Shown here: positions 51,837 to 61,029 of the stretch, in pieces
How positions within the stretch are numbered: the first letter of the stretch is position 1
Layout of the letters: the number at the start of each line of letters is the position of its first letter
From: Pollutiaquabacter aromativorans
GTDB lineage: Bacteria; Bacteroidota; Bacteroidia; AKYH767-A; 2013-40CM-41-45
Assembly: GCA_049177215.1 (NCBI GenBank)
Contig: CP185379.1
Span: forward strand, 1,364,001 to 1,428,000
DNA: 64,000 bases
Direction: 5' to 3'
The notes under the pieces: model-generated
Told to the model about the DNA's origin: nothing
Database searches by the model: none
Seen by the model: only the letters and a program-made list of their open reading frames with translations
Made by a program: the position numbers and the translations under genes

Positions 51837-52553
51837 ATGCGAAGACTCCTTTCCCTCCTCCTCCTGGCCCTTCCGTTGGCCGGCTGTTCCCAGATCGATC
51901 TTAAAAAACTTGAAAAGAGTGTGAACGAGACCGTTCAGGGTAGTAAACCCCTGTCGGAATCGGAAGTCGTAGCCGGATTGAAGGAAGCGCTACAGGTGGG
52001 AAGCCGCAATGCCGCGGGTAGTGCCGCAAAAACCGATGGCTACTTCGGCAATAACCTGATCAAGATCCCCTTCCCACCAGAAGCGAAGTCGATGGAAACC
52101 AAGCTCCGGTCGCTTGGGATGAACAAACAAGTCGATGACTTCATCCTGACCGTCAACCGGGCCGCAGAGGAGGCTGCCAAAGAGGCCGCTCCGGTCTTTC
52201 TGGACGCGATCACGGGCATGACCGTAACGGACGGCTTCAATATCCTGCGGGGTGCTGATACGGCCGCTACGGGCTACCTGAGACAAAAAACCTCCGGTGC
52301 ACTTCACACCAAATTTAAACCAATCATTCAGCGGGCGATTGAAAAGGTCAGTGTTACCCGTTACTGGAATCCGCTCGCGACCACCTACAACAAGATACCG
52401 TTCGTAGATCCCGTCAATCCTAACCTCGAAGAATACATCACCCAGCGGGCTCTGAGCGGTTTGTTTACGCTGGTCGCACAGGAAGAAACCAAGATCCGGA
52501 GAGACCCCGCGGCCCGTGTTACAGCACTTTTGAAGCGGGTCTTTGGAAACTGA
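51837..52553 (+). CDS. DUF4197 domain lipoprotein
   Basis: 238 residues. The signal peptide ends in the lipobox LAGC (Cys16), so the protein is lipid-anchored. The DUF4197 domain fills the rest: LSESEVVAGLKEALQVGSRNA, DGYFGNNLIKIPFPPEAK, an Ala-rich NRAAEEAAKEAAPVFLDAI helix, DGFNILRGADTAATGYL and a C-terminal helix. The function is unknown. I chose the ATG at 51837, where the signal peptide begins; an earlier in-frame start overlaps the preceding gene and has no meaning. The gene has its own possible promoter and a strong terminator. Confidence 0.9.
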   Translation: MRRLLSLLLLALPLAGCSQIDLKKLEKSVNETVQGSKPLSESEVVAGLKEALQVGSRNAAGSAAKTDGYFGNNLIKIPFPPEAKSMETKLRSLGMNKQVDDFILTVNRAAEEAAKEAAPVFLDAITGMTVTDGFNILRGADTAATGYLRQKTSGALHTKFKPIIQRAIEKVSVTRYWNPLATTYNKIPFVDPVNPNLEEYITQRALSGLFTLVAQEETKIRRDPAARVTALLKRVFGN

Positions 52554-52568
52554 TCCGGCACCTATAAA

Positions 52569-52605
52569 CAGAAAGGCCATCACGACGTGATGGCCTTTCT
52601 GTTTT
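52569..52605. terminator. Bidirectional terminator between the DUF4197 and universal stress genes
   Basis: A 15-bp perfect stem CAGAAAGGCCATCAC / GTGATGGCCTTTCTG with a three-base loop; the plus strand continues TTTT and the minus strand TTTATAG. Confidence 0.88.
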
Positions 52606-52617
52606 AGGATGTTTCGA

Positions 52618-53508
52618 TCAGTAACCGATGGAGATCTTATCCGGATCGCCTTCATCCGGCCGGATACTCATGACCGGAATCTTGGAATGGTTGACGATCT
52701 GTTGGGCAAAATTACCCATGAACAAACCGCCTCCCTCCTGCTCGGTCATGATCACGATCAGGTCAGCGCTGCACTGGGTGGCATAATCCATGGTGATCTG
52801 AGCGGTGTTGTCGCCCTTGAAAACCTTCGTCGTATAAGGAATTTCATGTTCGGCCAGGTAATCTGCGACCTGATGGACCTTCAGTTCGAAGCGACGTTGC
52901 ATATCGGTGTCGCTCATGGTCATAATGCCCAGAATGTGGACGATGGAATTGTAATGACGCGCGATCTCAACGGCGTGTTTGACCTTTTGCCGGGAAGCCG
53001 GGGAATTGTCGATCGGCAGTACTATATTCTTGAAGCCGATCTTACGGGCATGTGTCTGAACGGAAACGACGGGACATGGCGCGCCGACCACGACCCGGTA
53101 GGTATTGGTGCCAACCAGGAATTCCTGGAAGCCGCTTACACCATGGGTTCCCATGACGATCAGGTCGGCATCGGTTTCTTCCGCTACCGTGATGATCGTT
53201 TTGTAGATCTTACCCATTTCCGTCCGGAACTGGACGCCCATGCCACTATCGTGGTGGAGCTTATCCGCCAGTTGCTGTAGTTTTTCGGAAGCCGAACTCT
53301 CGATTTTGGATTCGAACTCCGATTGCGACTTGCTGAACGCGTGGCTGATGGCGGACGTAAACGAATAGGTTTCGATCACGTGGAGCAGCACGATATCCGC
53401 TTTGTGCAATTTTGCCATGAATACAGCATGTTCAAGCGCCAGGTCGGCGGTCTCGGAAAAATCGTACGGAATCAGGATCCGTTTGATTTGGAAGTTTTTT
53501 GAATGCAT
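52618..53508 (-). CDS. Universal stress protein, two-domain (downstream copy)
   Basis: 296 residues made of two UspA folds. The first (about 5-150) has RILIPYDFSETADLALEHA and the ATP-binding pattern G-x2-G-x9-G-T in MGTHGVSGFQEFLVGTN. The second (about 160-285) has NIVLPIDNSPASRQKVKHA but MTEQEGGGLFMGNFAQQ in place of the nucleotide motif, so only the first domain is likely to bind ATP. Double-domain Usp proteins help survival in stress. It lies 16 bases after a second Usp gene and was probably formed by tandem duplication. Confidence 0.92.
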   Translation of the reverse strand: MHSKNFQIKRILIPYDFSETADLALEHAVFMAKLHKADIVLLHVIETYSFTSAISHAFSKSQSEFESKIESSASEKLQQLADKLHHDSGMGVQFRTEMGKIYKTIITVAEETDADLIVMGTHGVSGFQEFLVGTNTYRVVVGAPCPVVSVQTHARKIGFKNIVLPIDNSPASRQKVKHAVEIARHYNSIVHILGIMTMSDTDMQRRFELKVHQVADYLAEHEIPYTTKVFKGDNTAQITMDYATQCSADLIVIMTEQEGGGLFMGNFAQQIVNHSKIPVMSIRPDEGDPDKISIGY

Positions 53509-53524
53509 GGCAGTGGTCTACAGA

Positions 53525-54391
53525 TTAATATTCAAAAGGCGTAAGCGTGGTGTCTTTCTTTTCCTTCGGATGAACGCTGAGCACCGGAATATCCGATGAA
53601 TTGATGATATCCTGTGTCGCGGAACTGATGAACATGTCGGACCAGTCCATCTCGCTTTGTGTCATGACCATGATGATGTCGGCCTTGATGCGCTTGGAAT
53701 ACTTTACGACTTCTTCCGCAACATCGTCGCCGTGGACGAACTCAACGGTACACGGGATGTTCTGCTCCAGAATATACTCGTGCACCTGATGCATCTGGCG
53801 TTTGAGCTTATTGACGATGAACTCGTCGTCGGTCGTCAATACAGAAACCAAATCAATGGTCGAACCGAACAGCTTGGAGAACTCGATGGCATTGTGAACC
53901 TTCTCTTTCGTCTCCTTTTGCAGATCCAGGGGCAGCACAATATGCTTACAACCGGCCCGGTGCTTCTTCCCTTTGATCGTGATCACCGGACAACTGGCTT
54001 CCCGAATGACACGGAGGGCGTTCGACCCGATGAAGCGCTTGAATCCTACACTGCCATTGGTTCCCATGATGATCAGGGAAACCTTGAGTTTCTTGACCGC
54101 TTTTTGGATCTCTTCGTAGATCTTCCCGCGGGTCACCATGGTATTCACCTTGATACCCGCAGTTTGCGAGGTTTCCGAAGCGAGCTTATCTAATTCCTTC
54201 TGAATCTTCTTCTCCATCGACTTATCTTCCTTCTTCCCCATGAACGGAAGATGGAAGGATTCGTCGATGATATGGATGAGCGTCAAATCAGCGCGGTTGA
54301 GCCGCGCCAGGTTGTAGGATTGACCGAGAGCGATGAGGGATTGTTCGGAAAAGTCGATCGGAACCAGAATGTGGTTCTTCGGTTGGGCCAT
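53525..54391 (-). CDS. Universal stress protein, two-domain (upstream copy)
   Basis: 288 residues with two Usp domains. The first has HILVPIDFSEQSLIALGQSY and MGTNGSVGFKRFIGSNALRV, close to the nucleotide-binding pattern though one residue shorter. The second has HIVLPLDLQKETKEKVHNA and a degenerate VMTQSEMDWSDMFISSA. The architecture matches the next gene but overall identity is moderate, so the duplication is old. It is the first gene of the pair and has a perfect promoter. Confidence 0.92.
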   Translation of the reverse strand: MAQPKNHILVPIDFSEQSLIALGQSYNLARLNRADLTLIHIIDESFHLPFMGKKEDKSMEKKIQKELDKLASETSQTAGIKVNTMVTRGKIYEEIQKAVKKLKVSLIIMGTNGSVGFKRFIGSNALRVIREASCPVITIKGKKHRAGCKHIVLPLDLQKETKEKVHNAIEFSKLFGSTIDLVSVLTTDDEFIVNKLKRQMHQVHEYILEQNIPCTVEFVHGDDVAEEVVKYSKRIKADIIMVMTQSEMDWSDMFISSATQDIINSSDIPVLSVHPKEKKDTTLTPFEY

Positions 54392-54411
54392 ACGAATTTT
54401 TATCTTGTGAG

Positions 54412-54442
54412 CAAAAATAACGGAAACCCTCAGATGAGCAAA
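54412..54442 (-). promoter_or_regulatory. Promoter TTTG-N19-TATTTTTG for the universal stress gene pair
   Basis: Minus-strand -33 TTTG (54439-54442) and -7 TATTTTTG (54412-54419), both perfect, with 19-nt spacing. The -33 box lies inside the first codons of the divergent phosphorylase gene. Confidence 0.8.
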
Positions 54443-55312
54443 ATACCCGAATCCGAACTCATTTTGAATTCAGACGGCAGTGTCTATCATCTCAACCTGC
54501 ATCCGGAAGAAATTGCCGATACGGTCATCAACGTCGGTGACCCGGACCGGGTAAGCATGGTTTCCAGGTTCTTCGGATCGGTGGATGTACGGAAGCAAAA
54601 ACGAGAATTCGTTACCCATACGGGAATTTATAAAGGCAAGCGAATCACCGTTTTATCTACGGGTATCGGTACAGACAATATCGATATTGTCTACAACGAA
54701 CTGGACGCCCTGGTCAACATCGATCTACGAAAGCGCGAGATCCAGCCACAACTTAAGTCACTCAACCTCATCCGGATCGGGACGTCCGGCTCCCTCCAAA
54801 AAGAGATCCCGGTCGACGGATTCGTTTTTTCCAGGTTTGGTCTGGGACTGGACGGATTGCTCAACTTCTACCGATTGAAAAACGACCAGGAGGAACAGCA
54901 AATCGTGGAAGCTTTCAGGCATCATTACCCCAATGAAGGTATCCTTCCCCAATCCTACCTGGCACGCTGCTCCAACAAATTGGAGATGGCGCTTTCAGAA
55001 GGGATGTTTAAAGGGATAACTGCTTCATGCTCTGGATTTTACGCCCCTCAAGGTCGTGTGCTGCGTTATGAATTGGCCCGGCCGAATTTTATTCAAACCC
55101 TGCACAGCTTCCGCTTGGGCGAACACCGGATCACCAACTTCGAGATGGAAACCGGCGCCATGTACGGACTGGCCAGGATACTGGGCCATCATTGTTGCTC
55201 TATCAATGCCATTGTGGCCAACCGGATCACCAATGAACATACCCACAAAGGGGATGAGACGATGAACCGCCTGATAGAAACGGTGCTCGACCGGATCGCT
55301 GCCGGACTTTAA
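54434..55312 (+). CDS. Nucleoside phosphorylase (uridine phosphorylase-like)
   Basis: 292 residues of the PNP/UDP family. VINVGDPDRVSMVSRFF near 31, IGTSGSLQKEIPV near 115 and NFEMETGAMYGLARILG near 235 are the phosphate, ribose and base site blocks. The glutamate-methionine-glutamate pattern FEMET fits uridine phosphorylase, which splits uridine into uracil and ribose 1-phosphate. The exact nucleoside is not certain. The ATG at 54434 is chosen because the frame upstream runs antisense through the Usp gene. The stop codon abuts the stop of the convergent gene. Confidence 0.88.
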   Translation: MSKIPESELILNSDGSVYHLNLHPEEIADTVINVGDPDRVSMVSRFFGSVDVRKQKREFVTHTGIYKGKRITVLSTGIGTDNIDIVYNELDALVNIDLRKREIQPQLKSLNLIRIGTSGSLQKEIPVDGFVFSRFGLGLDGLLNFYRLKNDQEEQQIVEAFRHHYPNEGILPQSYLARCSNKLEMALSEGMFKGITASCSGFYAPQGRVLRYELARPNFIQTLHSFRLGEHRITNFEMETGAMYGLARILGHHCCSINAIVANRITNEHTHKGDETMNRLIETVLDRIAAGL

Positions 55313-56893
55313 TTATCGAGCTACGATAAACCGTCCTTGACGGAGCAGAGACGACTGCGACAGGCGAATCGAATAGACTCCCTGCGAGAGTTCGTTCACC
55401 GGAAGGACCAGGGAGCCAGCAACAGGCACCATTTCCCCTTGCGAAACAAGTCGCCCCTGACTATCCGAGATCATCCAATCCACGGGCGCGTTGGAAGCAA
55501 GTCGAATGTTCAGGAACTCATCTGCCGGACTGGGGAATGCATCCAAAGCAGCATATTGGTCATGCTCTTCAATACCGATGGAAGAGGAAACCAATTGAAC
55601 ATCCAGGGTGAGTAGGGAACCGTTCACCAGATTGACTCCGGTGACATCTTTTGTCTGATAGCCCGCTTTACTGAACCGCACCGTATAAGCACCTGCATCG
55701 ACAATGCCCGTCTTATACTTTCCAAGCAAATTGGTATTTCGCACCGGGCGTGTTGTCGAAAGCAATTCCACCGCCACATCGCTCAAGGGTAGTCCGGACA
55801 CACTATCGGTTACGGTTCCTTCCAGGCGGGCAGCACGAACATAGTTCGGTTCAAAGACATAGAAGATACCGGACGACATATCCGTCGCAATGATCAATCC
55901 ATTGCTCAGATAAGGATCAGCATCCCAACACAGGGAAGAACCGGTAGGGAAATTCGCAACTTCAATGAGGTTCTCCGGATCGGATGCATCGGCGATGGTG
56001 AGTTGACTTCCGTAGCTCGGATTGATCAGGTAGTCGTTGATTACCCTGACATTATGAACTTCCGCGGAGGACATGTTTTCATTGTAGAACTCATCCAACA
56101 GGGAAATGTTGCTCAGGTCGCTGACATCAAAGGCGGCCAGGGGTTCATTCGAACGTTCGTCGGTAGTGAAAAGCGTGCGTCCGTCATCACTCAGCCAACT
56201 GTTGTGGTTGAATTGACCGGGAGTCTGCTGAGTCGCGAGCAGGATGGGATTTTGCCGGTTGGTGATATCGTAGACAGAAAACAGACCATCGATAATGTCA
56301 CTGGTCCAGATCGTATCGCCGCGTACATAACTGTCGTGACAGTACCGGCTGGTCACAGCCCCCACATACGTTGGGTTCCAGGGATCACTGATGTCGGCGA
56401 TGAATACACCGCGCCCAAGCGAAGAAAGGTTGTGCCCGTTCACGTACACAAAGTTTCCTGCGGTAGTGACCGTATGACCGGTCAACAATTGTCCGGCCCA
56501 GGCTCCGTCGCCTTGCCAGAACTTGTTGGGCGCACTATCGGGCAGAAAGCGCAAATCGATGATCTGCAAACCGTTCTTGATTCCAAGTGAATCGACTCCT
56601 TCGCTGACGGCGTATGCATAATCTCCCTGCACTTTGACTTCGTGCCAAAGGCTGCTTGCTCCCGGAAGTTGAAACAGTTGCTGCGGGCTGGACGGATCAG
56701 TAATGTCTATGATGATGATCCCCTGTGCCGCGCCTACCAATGCATAGATCTTTCCTGAACCATCCTCGTAGTGCCAACAACCGGCCAGGGTTTGTCCGGG
56801 AATCTGCAAAGTCGACCGGATACTCAGGTTTCTTTGTGCGAAGCCTGTCGTCAAGGTCAGTAAGAGGATGAATGAAAGCAAGCTTGCGCGCAT
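55313..56893 (-). CDS. Secreted LVIVD-repeat (choice-of-anchor B) protein with type IX sorting domain
   Basis: 526 residues. A signal peptide ends near residue 19. A beta-propeller made of LVIVD-type repeats (GIIIIDITDPSSPQQL, GVFIADISDPWNPTYVG, GLFSVYDITNRQNPILL) covers about 25-350. A carboxypeptidase-regulatory-like beta-sandwich follows (about 355-435, EGTVTDSVSGLPLSDVAVEL). The C-terminus from DAFPSPADEFLNIRL is a type IX sorting domain. Likely a surface protein of unknown binding partner. It follows the SBBP gene by eight bases and shares its transcript. Confidence 0.88.
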   Translation of the reverse strand: MRASLLSFILLLTLTTGFAQRNLSIRSTLQIPGQTLAGCWHYEDGSGKIYALVGAAQGIIIIDITDPSSPQQLFQLPGASSLWHEVKVQGDYAYAVSEGVDSLGIKNGLQIIDLRFLPDSAPNKFWQGDGAWAGQLLTGHTVTTAGNFVYVNGHNLSSLGRGVFIADISDPWNPTYVGAVTSRYCHDSYVRGDTIWTSDIIDGLFSVYDITNRQNPILLATQQTPGQFNHNSWLSDDGRTLFTTDERSNEPLAAFDVSDLSNISLLDEFYNENMSSAEVHNVRVINDYLINPSYGSQLTIADASDPENLIEVANFPTGSSLCWDADPYLSNGLIIATDMSSGIFYVFEPNYVRAARLEGTVTDSVSGLPLSDVAVELLSTTRPVRNTNLLGKYKTGIVDAGAYTVRFSKAGYQTKDVTGVNLVNGSLLTLDVQLVSSSIGIEEHDQYAALDAFPSPADEFLNIRLASNAPVDWMISDSQGRLVSQGEMVPVAGSLVLPVNELSQGVYSIRLSQSSLLRQGRFIVAR

Positions 56894-56901
56894 GGCAGGT
56901 G

Positions 56902-59871
56902 TTATTGTACGATCAATTTAGCCAGATAGCGGTCGCCATCCGGTGTGCTGACGGAAACCAGATAGAGCCCGCAATCCCACTCATTGCGTTCGATCAGGAT
57001 GCGGTTTCCGCTGACGCTTCGGCGTTGCACCAGTTTGCCGGTGATATCCGATACTTCGAGCACCGAACCAGCGGTCAGCGGCTTGGCGAAATCGAGTGTT
57101 GCCGATGCAGTCATGGGATTGGGGAAAGCAGACAGCATGATGTCCACACGATCGGGGAAACTGATGCTTGTGGAAATATCATAGCGGTTCACGGTCAGGT
57201 CCTTTTGTGTTCCGGCACCCACGGTATAACCCGTTACCCACAACGAAGTGCCACGCAACGCCACTGCGTTTGGTTCATCATCATCGGCCCCGGTACCGTC
57301 GACGGTTGTCACCCAACTTTGCGTACCGGCTGGTGTGTATCGGATAATGACCCAATTCCGGTTAACACGCGCTGCAATGGTGTCGGCTTCACTTGCACCG
57401 ACAACAAAAACATCACCGGAGGAGTTAACCGCCAGGTCGATCGGAATATCGTCTCCATTTACCGGGGAATTGTATTCCGGCGGGCTGGTCCACACCTGGT
57501 TGAGGTTGCTGTCGAATTTGATCGTGAGAATATTGTAGTTCGCGAGGATCGGGTCCGGATCAACATCTGTCCGGAACGTGGCAATGATGTTATCGGAAGC
57601 GTCGTGGGTCAGGTTGATCGCCTGGTCGTTTCCTGTTCCCAAACCATCATAGCCGAAGAAGCCGGCAAAATTCCCGTTTACATCGAATTTGACGATAGCC
57701 GCGTCGTCCGGAGAACTTCCCTGTCCGGTCTGACTGTAACCGGCGACAAAGATCTCATTGGCTGAATTCACCGTGATATCAAGTGCACGATCATCGTTCG
57801 CGAAGGGACCGTTGTAGAGAGCGGGGGAAGCCCATACCGGATTTCCAGTCGACGGGTCGTACTTCAGCACGATGAAGTCGTCATTCTGGATATTCTCCGC
57901 ACGTCCTGTGACCAGGATGTTGCCGGAATTATCGAAGATGATGCGGGAAGGTTCGTCGCGCAGGTTGCCGGTACCGTTGTAGGACCTTAACCAGAGCTGG
58001 TTACCGTTGGCATCGTACTTAATGGTCACGATATCGTTGTTGTCAAGGGTATCATTCAGATCGGTATCCGAACGACCCGTAACATACACAAACCCCGCAG
58101 GGTCGACCACCATATCCTCTATCCTATCCGCCTGACTTACGGCCCCATTGTACTTCCGGGTCCAGACGGTATCACAGGTTGCAGGATCCCACTTCATCGT
58201 GAAGAAATCACTTTTCTGATCGATTGATTTGGTATAACCGGCGGCATAGACATATCCGCTGGCATCGATGCCAACGGCACTCAGCTCATCGTCATCGTCA
58301 TTGGAACCGTTGTACCGATAGCGGCAAAGGGTGTCGCCGTTCAAATCGAACGAGACCAGCAAAATATCCCGTCTGTCATCTTCGTGGAACGTATAACCGG
58401 CTGCATAAGACCGGTTGTTGGCATCCACCACAATGGCGCGAGCGCTTTCGGAAAAATCCCCCTTACCATTATAGGATCTCACCCATACTTCATTGCCGGA
58501 ATAATCATATTTGATCGCGGTAGCATCCTTTTGGGTGACCGTATTCTCGGAACCGCCCGCGATGTAAATGGAAGACCCTCCAATACAAACCGAGGAAGAA
58601 ATATCACTTCCTCCGGTACGACTACCTGCATACAACATGGTCCATTGTTTCACGCCGGCCGTATTGTACAAAATAGTTATGTAGGAGTTGTCGGTAACGA
58701 GCGCGTTGGGATCCTGGTCGCTCTTTCCGGTCACAATCGCGTTACCAGCCCCATCCACCGCGATGGCGGAAGGGATGTCGTCCTGCAGCGCGTTCCCGGC
58801 TTCCACCCTCGCCCACTGTGCGACGCCCGAAGCATTGTACTTTACCGTAACAATGTCATAATCGGTAACGGCGGAATTGTCGACATCCGACTGACCCGTC
58901 ACATACACGTTGTTCGAACCATCCACCGCGATCGCGAGACCACGATCGTTCTGGTTGGCGGGGCCATTGTAAAACTTGCTCCACTGCAGGACGCCGTTGG
59001 AATTATACTTGATGGTGCGGATGTCGTCATTGTTGCCATTATCATTCCGACCGGTCACCAGTACGTTGCCCGCGTTGTCGAGCACAAGACCGAGCCCCCG
59101 GTCGTCACCGTTGCCGGAATTGTAGATGACCGTCCAGGCCGGGATGCCCGTACTTCCGGCGTATTTGATGGTGACAATGTCATCATCCGTACCATTGGAG
59201 CTGCGGCCGGTAACGTAAACATCTCCCAGCCCATCGACCGCAAGGCCATAGGCTTCGTCTTTGCCACTCGTAACACCGGGACGGTTGTACTGCGCCTGCC
59301 AGGCTAATGATCCATTCGTGGATGCGAACTTGAGTGTAATGTAATCCTGGCTGCCGGTTACCGTATCCGGTTCCGTGTAACCGGTCACGACCACGTCGCC
59401 TGAAGGATCGATGGCGATGACCGTTGGCATATCATCGTAGTAAGAGCTGCCATTCCAATTGGTGGCCCATACCAGATTTCCATTCGCGTCATACTTGAGC
59501 AGCAGGATGTTATCCTGTTGCGTATCCCAGTCGGCATATCCGGTCACAAAAATATTCCCCAGAACGTCGACCGCTACCGTAGTCGCTTCATCATCCCCTC
59601 TTGCAAACCCGTCGTAGGTCCGCTTCCAGAGCGTATCCCCGCTTGCATTGAATTTCACCGTTAGAAAGTCACGATAATTGCCTTCGCGCATTTCGTATCC
59701 AACTGCGATCAACGATCCGGAGTTATCGTCTGAAATGATCTTGTTGAAGCGGTCTGAATTGTCCCCGGAGCCGGCATAACCGGATGACCACATCAGGCTG
59801 CCTTGTGCCAGCAGGCTGTTGCTCAGTACTAAGGAGATCAATACCAGGGCAATGGAACAAATTTGTTTCAT
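56902..59871 (-). CDS. Large secreted SBBP-repeat protein with type IX sorting domain
   Basis: 989 residues. The signal peptide ends near residue 24 (SLLAQG). I count 16 beta-propeller-type repeats of about 50-58 residues; each reads roughly VDxxGNxxVTG, a DDxxTxKY core, then a W and YNG. These should form two or more closed propellers. The last 80 residues from LSAFPNPMTASATLDF are a type A sorting domain. The repeats differ too much for DNA-level recombination. The ATG at 59871 is chosen because the signal peptide begins there; an in-frame ATG 33 bases earlier lies at the promoter box. The function is probably surface binding. Confidence 0.9.
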   Translation of the reverse strand: MKQICSIALVLISLVLSNSLLAQGSLMWSSGYAGSGDNSDRFNKIISDDNSGSLIAVGYEMREGNYRDFLTVKFNASGDTLWKRTYDGFARGDDEATTVAVDVLGNIFVTGYADWDTQQDNILLLKYDANGNLVWATNWNGSSYYDDMPTVIAIDPSGDVVVTGYTEPDTVTGSQDYITLKFASTNGSLAWQAQYNRPGVTSGKDEAYGLAVDGLGDVYVTGRSSNGTDDDIVTIKYAGSTGIPAWTVIYNSGNGDDRGLGLVLDNAGNVLVTGRNDNGNNDDIRTIKYNSNGVLQWSKFYNGPANQNDRGLAIAVDGSNNVYVTGQSDVDNSAVTDYDIVTVKYNASGVAQWARVEAGNALQDDIPSAIAVDGAGNAIVTGKSDQDPNALVTDNSYITILYNTAGVKQWTMLYAGSRTGGSDISSSVCIGGSSIYIAGGSENTVTQKDATAIKYDYSGNEVWVRSYNGKGDFSESARAIVVDANNRSYAAGYTFHEDDRRDILLVSFDLNGDTLCRYRYNGSNDDDDELSAVGIDASGYVYAAGYTKSIDQKSDFFTMKWDPATCDTVWTRKYNGAVSQADRIEDMVVDPAGFVYVTGRSDTDLNDTLDNNDIVTIKYDANGNQLWLRSYNGTGNLRDEPSRIIFDNSGNILVTGRAENIQNDDFIVLKYDPSTGNPVWASPALYNGPFANDDRALDITVNSANEIFVAGYSQTGQGSSPDDAAIVKFDVNGNFAGFFGYDGLGTGNDQAINLTHDASDNIIATFRTDVDPDPILANYNILTIKFDSNLNQVWTSPPEYNSPVNGDDIPIDLAVNSSGDVFVVGASEADTIAARVNRNWVIIRYTPAGTQSWVTTVDGTGADDDEPNAVALRGTSLWVTGYTVGAGTQKDLTVNRYDISTSISFPDRVDIMLSAFPNPMTASATLDFAKPLTAGSVLEVSDITGKLVQRRSVSGNRILIERNEWDCGLYLVSVSTPDGDRYLAKLIVQ

Positions 59872-59901
59872 GTAGAAGGGTTTTCTTATTCGAATGAACT
59901 G

Positions 59902-59909
59902 CAAAAATA
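59902..59909 (-). promoter_or_regulatory. Putative -7 box TATTTTTG for the SBBP-LVIVD pair
   Basis: Perfect TAnnTTTG on the minus strand, 30 bases before the ATG at 59871. No clear -33 box. Confidence 0.55.
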
Positions 59910-60097
59910 GTGGAATCTGCCGCGCCGGCGATCACGGGAATGTCGGATTTTCAACCGGTTTGGCCGCATTTTAATCCCGGATTCCCGCTCCAGGCAAGGC
60001 TTTCCGGGGTTCCAACATGTTTATGTTGAAAACGGTTTTGTTTCCGGTGTATCCTGCGGGGCCTCGCTTCGGTTAAACTGGTCAGGAAAACCGACGT

Positions 60098-60964
60098 ATG
60101 GACTATAACGAAATCGCTGCCCTTATCCGACTTCTGGATGATTCTGATTCGGAGATCTTCACCCAGATCGAACAACGCCTGTTGCATTATGGCAAGCCCG
60201 TCATCCCCTTTCTTGAAAAAGCCTGGGGTGGCTCGCTGGACGCGTTGATGCAGCAACGGATTGAAAATATCATCCACCGTATCCAGTTCGAAGACCTACA
60301 GCGTGAGTTGCGTGTATGGGTCGAAACCGGCGCTCAGGACCTCATCAAGGCAACGGTCATGGTTGCCCGTTACCAATACCCGGAGCTCAAAGAGGCGGAT
60401 ATTCGCAGTCAACTGGAAAAGATCCGTAAGGATGTCTGGCTGGAAGTGAACGACGGACTCACGGCTCTGGAGCAGATCCGGGTACTGAATCGGGTGTTTT
60501 TCGAGATCCACGGGTTCTCCGGCAACACACAGCACTACCACGCTCCTCAAAATTCCTTTATCAACATAGCACTGGAATCCCGTAAAGGAAATCCGCTTAT
60601 GTTGAGCATCCTGTATCAGGAAGTCGCTCAGGGTGCCGGAATTCCGGTTTACGGTGTCAATCTGCCTGAGCACTTCATCCTCTGCTACAAAGAAGACGCC
60701 GATCCCGGAACAGGTTCAGCAGGTCAGGTACTCTTCTATGTCAACCCGTTCAGCAAAGGGGATGTTTTCCATCGCAAAGAGATCGACCTGTTTCTTCAGC
60801 AGTTGAAGATCATGCCCGACCGTTCCTTCTATGAACCTTGCACGAACCTGGATATGATCCAGCGGCTGATCCGAAATCTGATGAATTCCTATCACAAACT
60901 TGGCTTCATGGACAAAGTCCAGGAGTTGGAACAGTTGATGAAAGCGACCGATCTTAAGTCCTGA
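60098..60964 (+). CDS. Transglutaminase-like protein, SirB1/YchA type
   Basis: 288 residues. A helical, HEAT-like N-terminus (about 1-95) leads into the Transglut_core2 domain (PF13369): NRVFFEIHGFSGNTQHYH, NSFINIALESRKGNPLMLSILYQEVAQ, and GIPVYGVNLPEHFILCY with the conserved His near 191. The catalytic cysteine of true transglutaminases is not obvious at its usual place (LMLSILY), as in other SirB1 proteins, so enzyme activity is doubtful. The function of the family is unknown. It is a single gene with a strong terminator. Confidence 0.85.
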   Translation: MDYNEIAALIRLLDDSDSEIFTQIEQRLLHYGKPVIPFLEKAWGGSLDALMQQRIENIIHRIQFEDLQRELRVWVETGAQDLIKATVMVARYQYPELKEADIRSQLEKIRKDVWLEVNDGLTALEQIRVLNRVFFEIHGFSGNTQHYHAPQNSFINIALESRKGNPLMLSILYQEVAQGAGIPVYGVNLPEHFILCYKEDADPGTGSAGQVLFYVNPFSKGDVFHRKEIDLFLQQLKIMPDRSFYEPCTNLDMIQRLIRNLMNSYHKLGFMDKVQELEQLMKATDLKS

Positions 60965-60976
60965 GTTGGGCGTAAT

Positions 60977-61015
60977 AAAAAAAGCCGTGATGTAGCAGTA
61001 CATCACGGCTTTTTT
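60977..61015. terminator. Bidirectional terminator between the SirB1-type and BNR genes
   Basis: An 11-bp perfect stem GCCGTGATGTA / TACATCACGGC with loop GCAG, flanked by seven A and six T. Confidence 0.92.
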
Positions 61016-61029
61016 CTTGGGTGATATTA

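Noticed and set aside
58384..59307. Open frame of 307 codons antisense to the SBBP gene
   Set aside because: Repeats in the real gene produce a repeat-like antisense frame; no start or domain.
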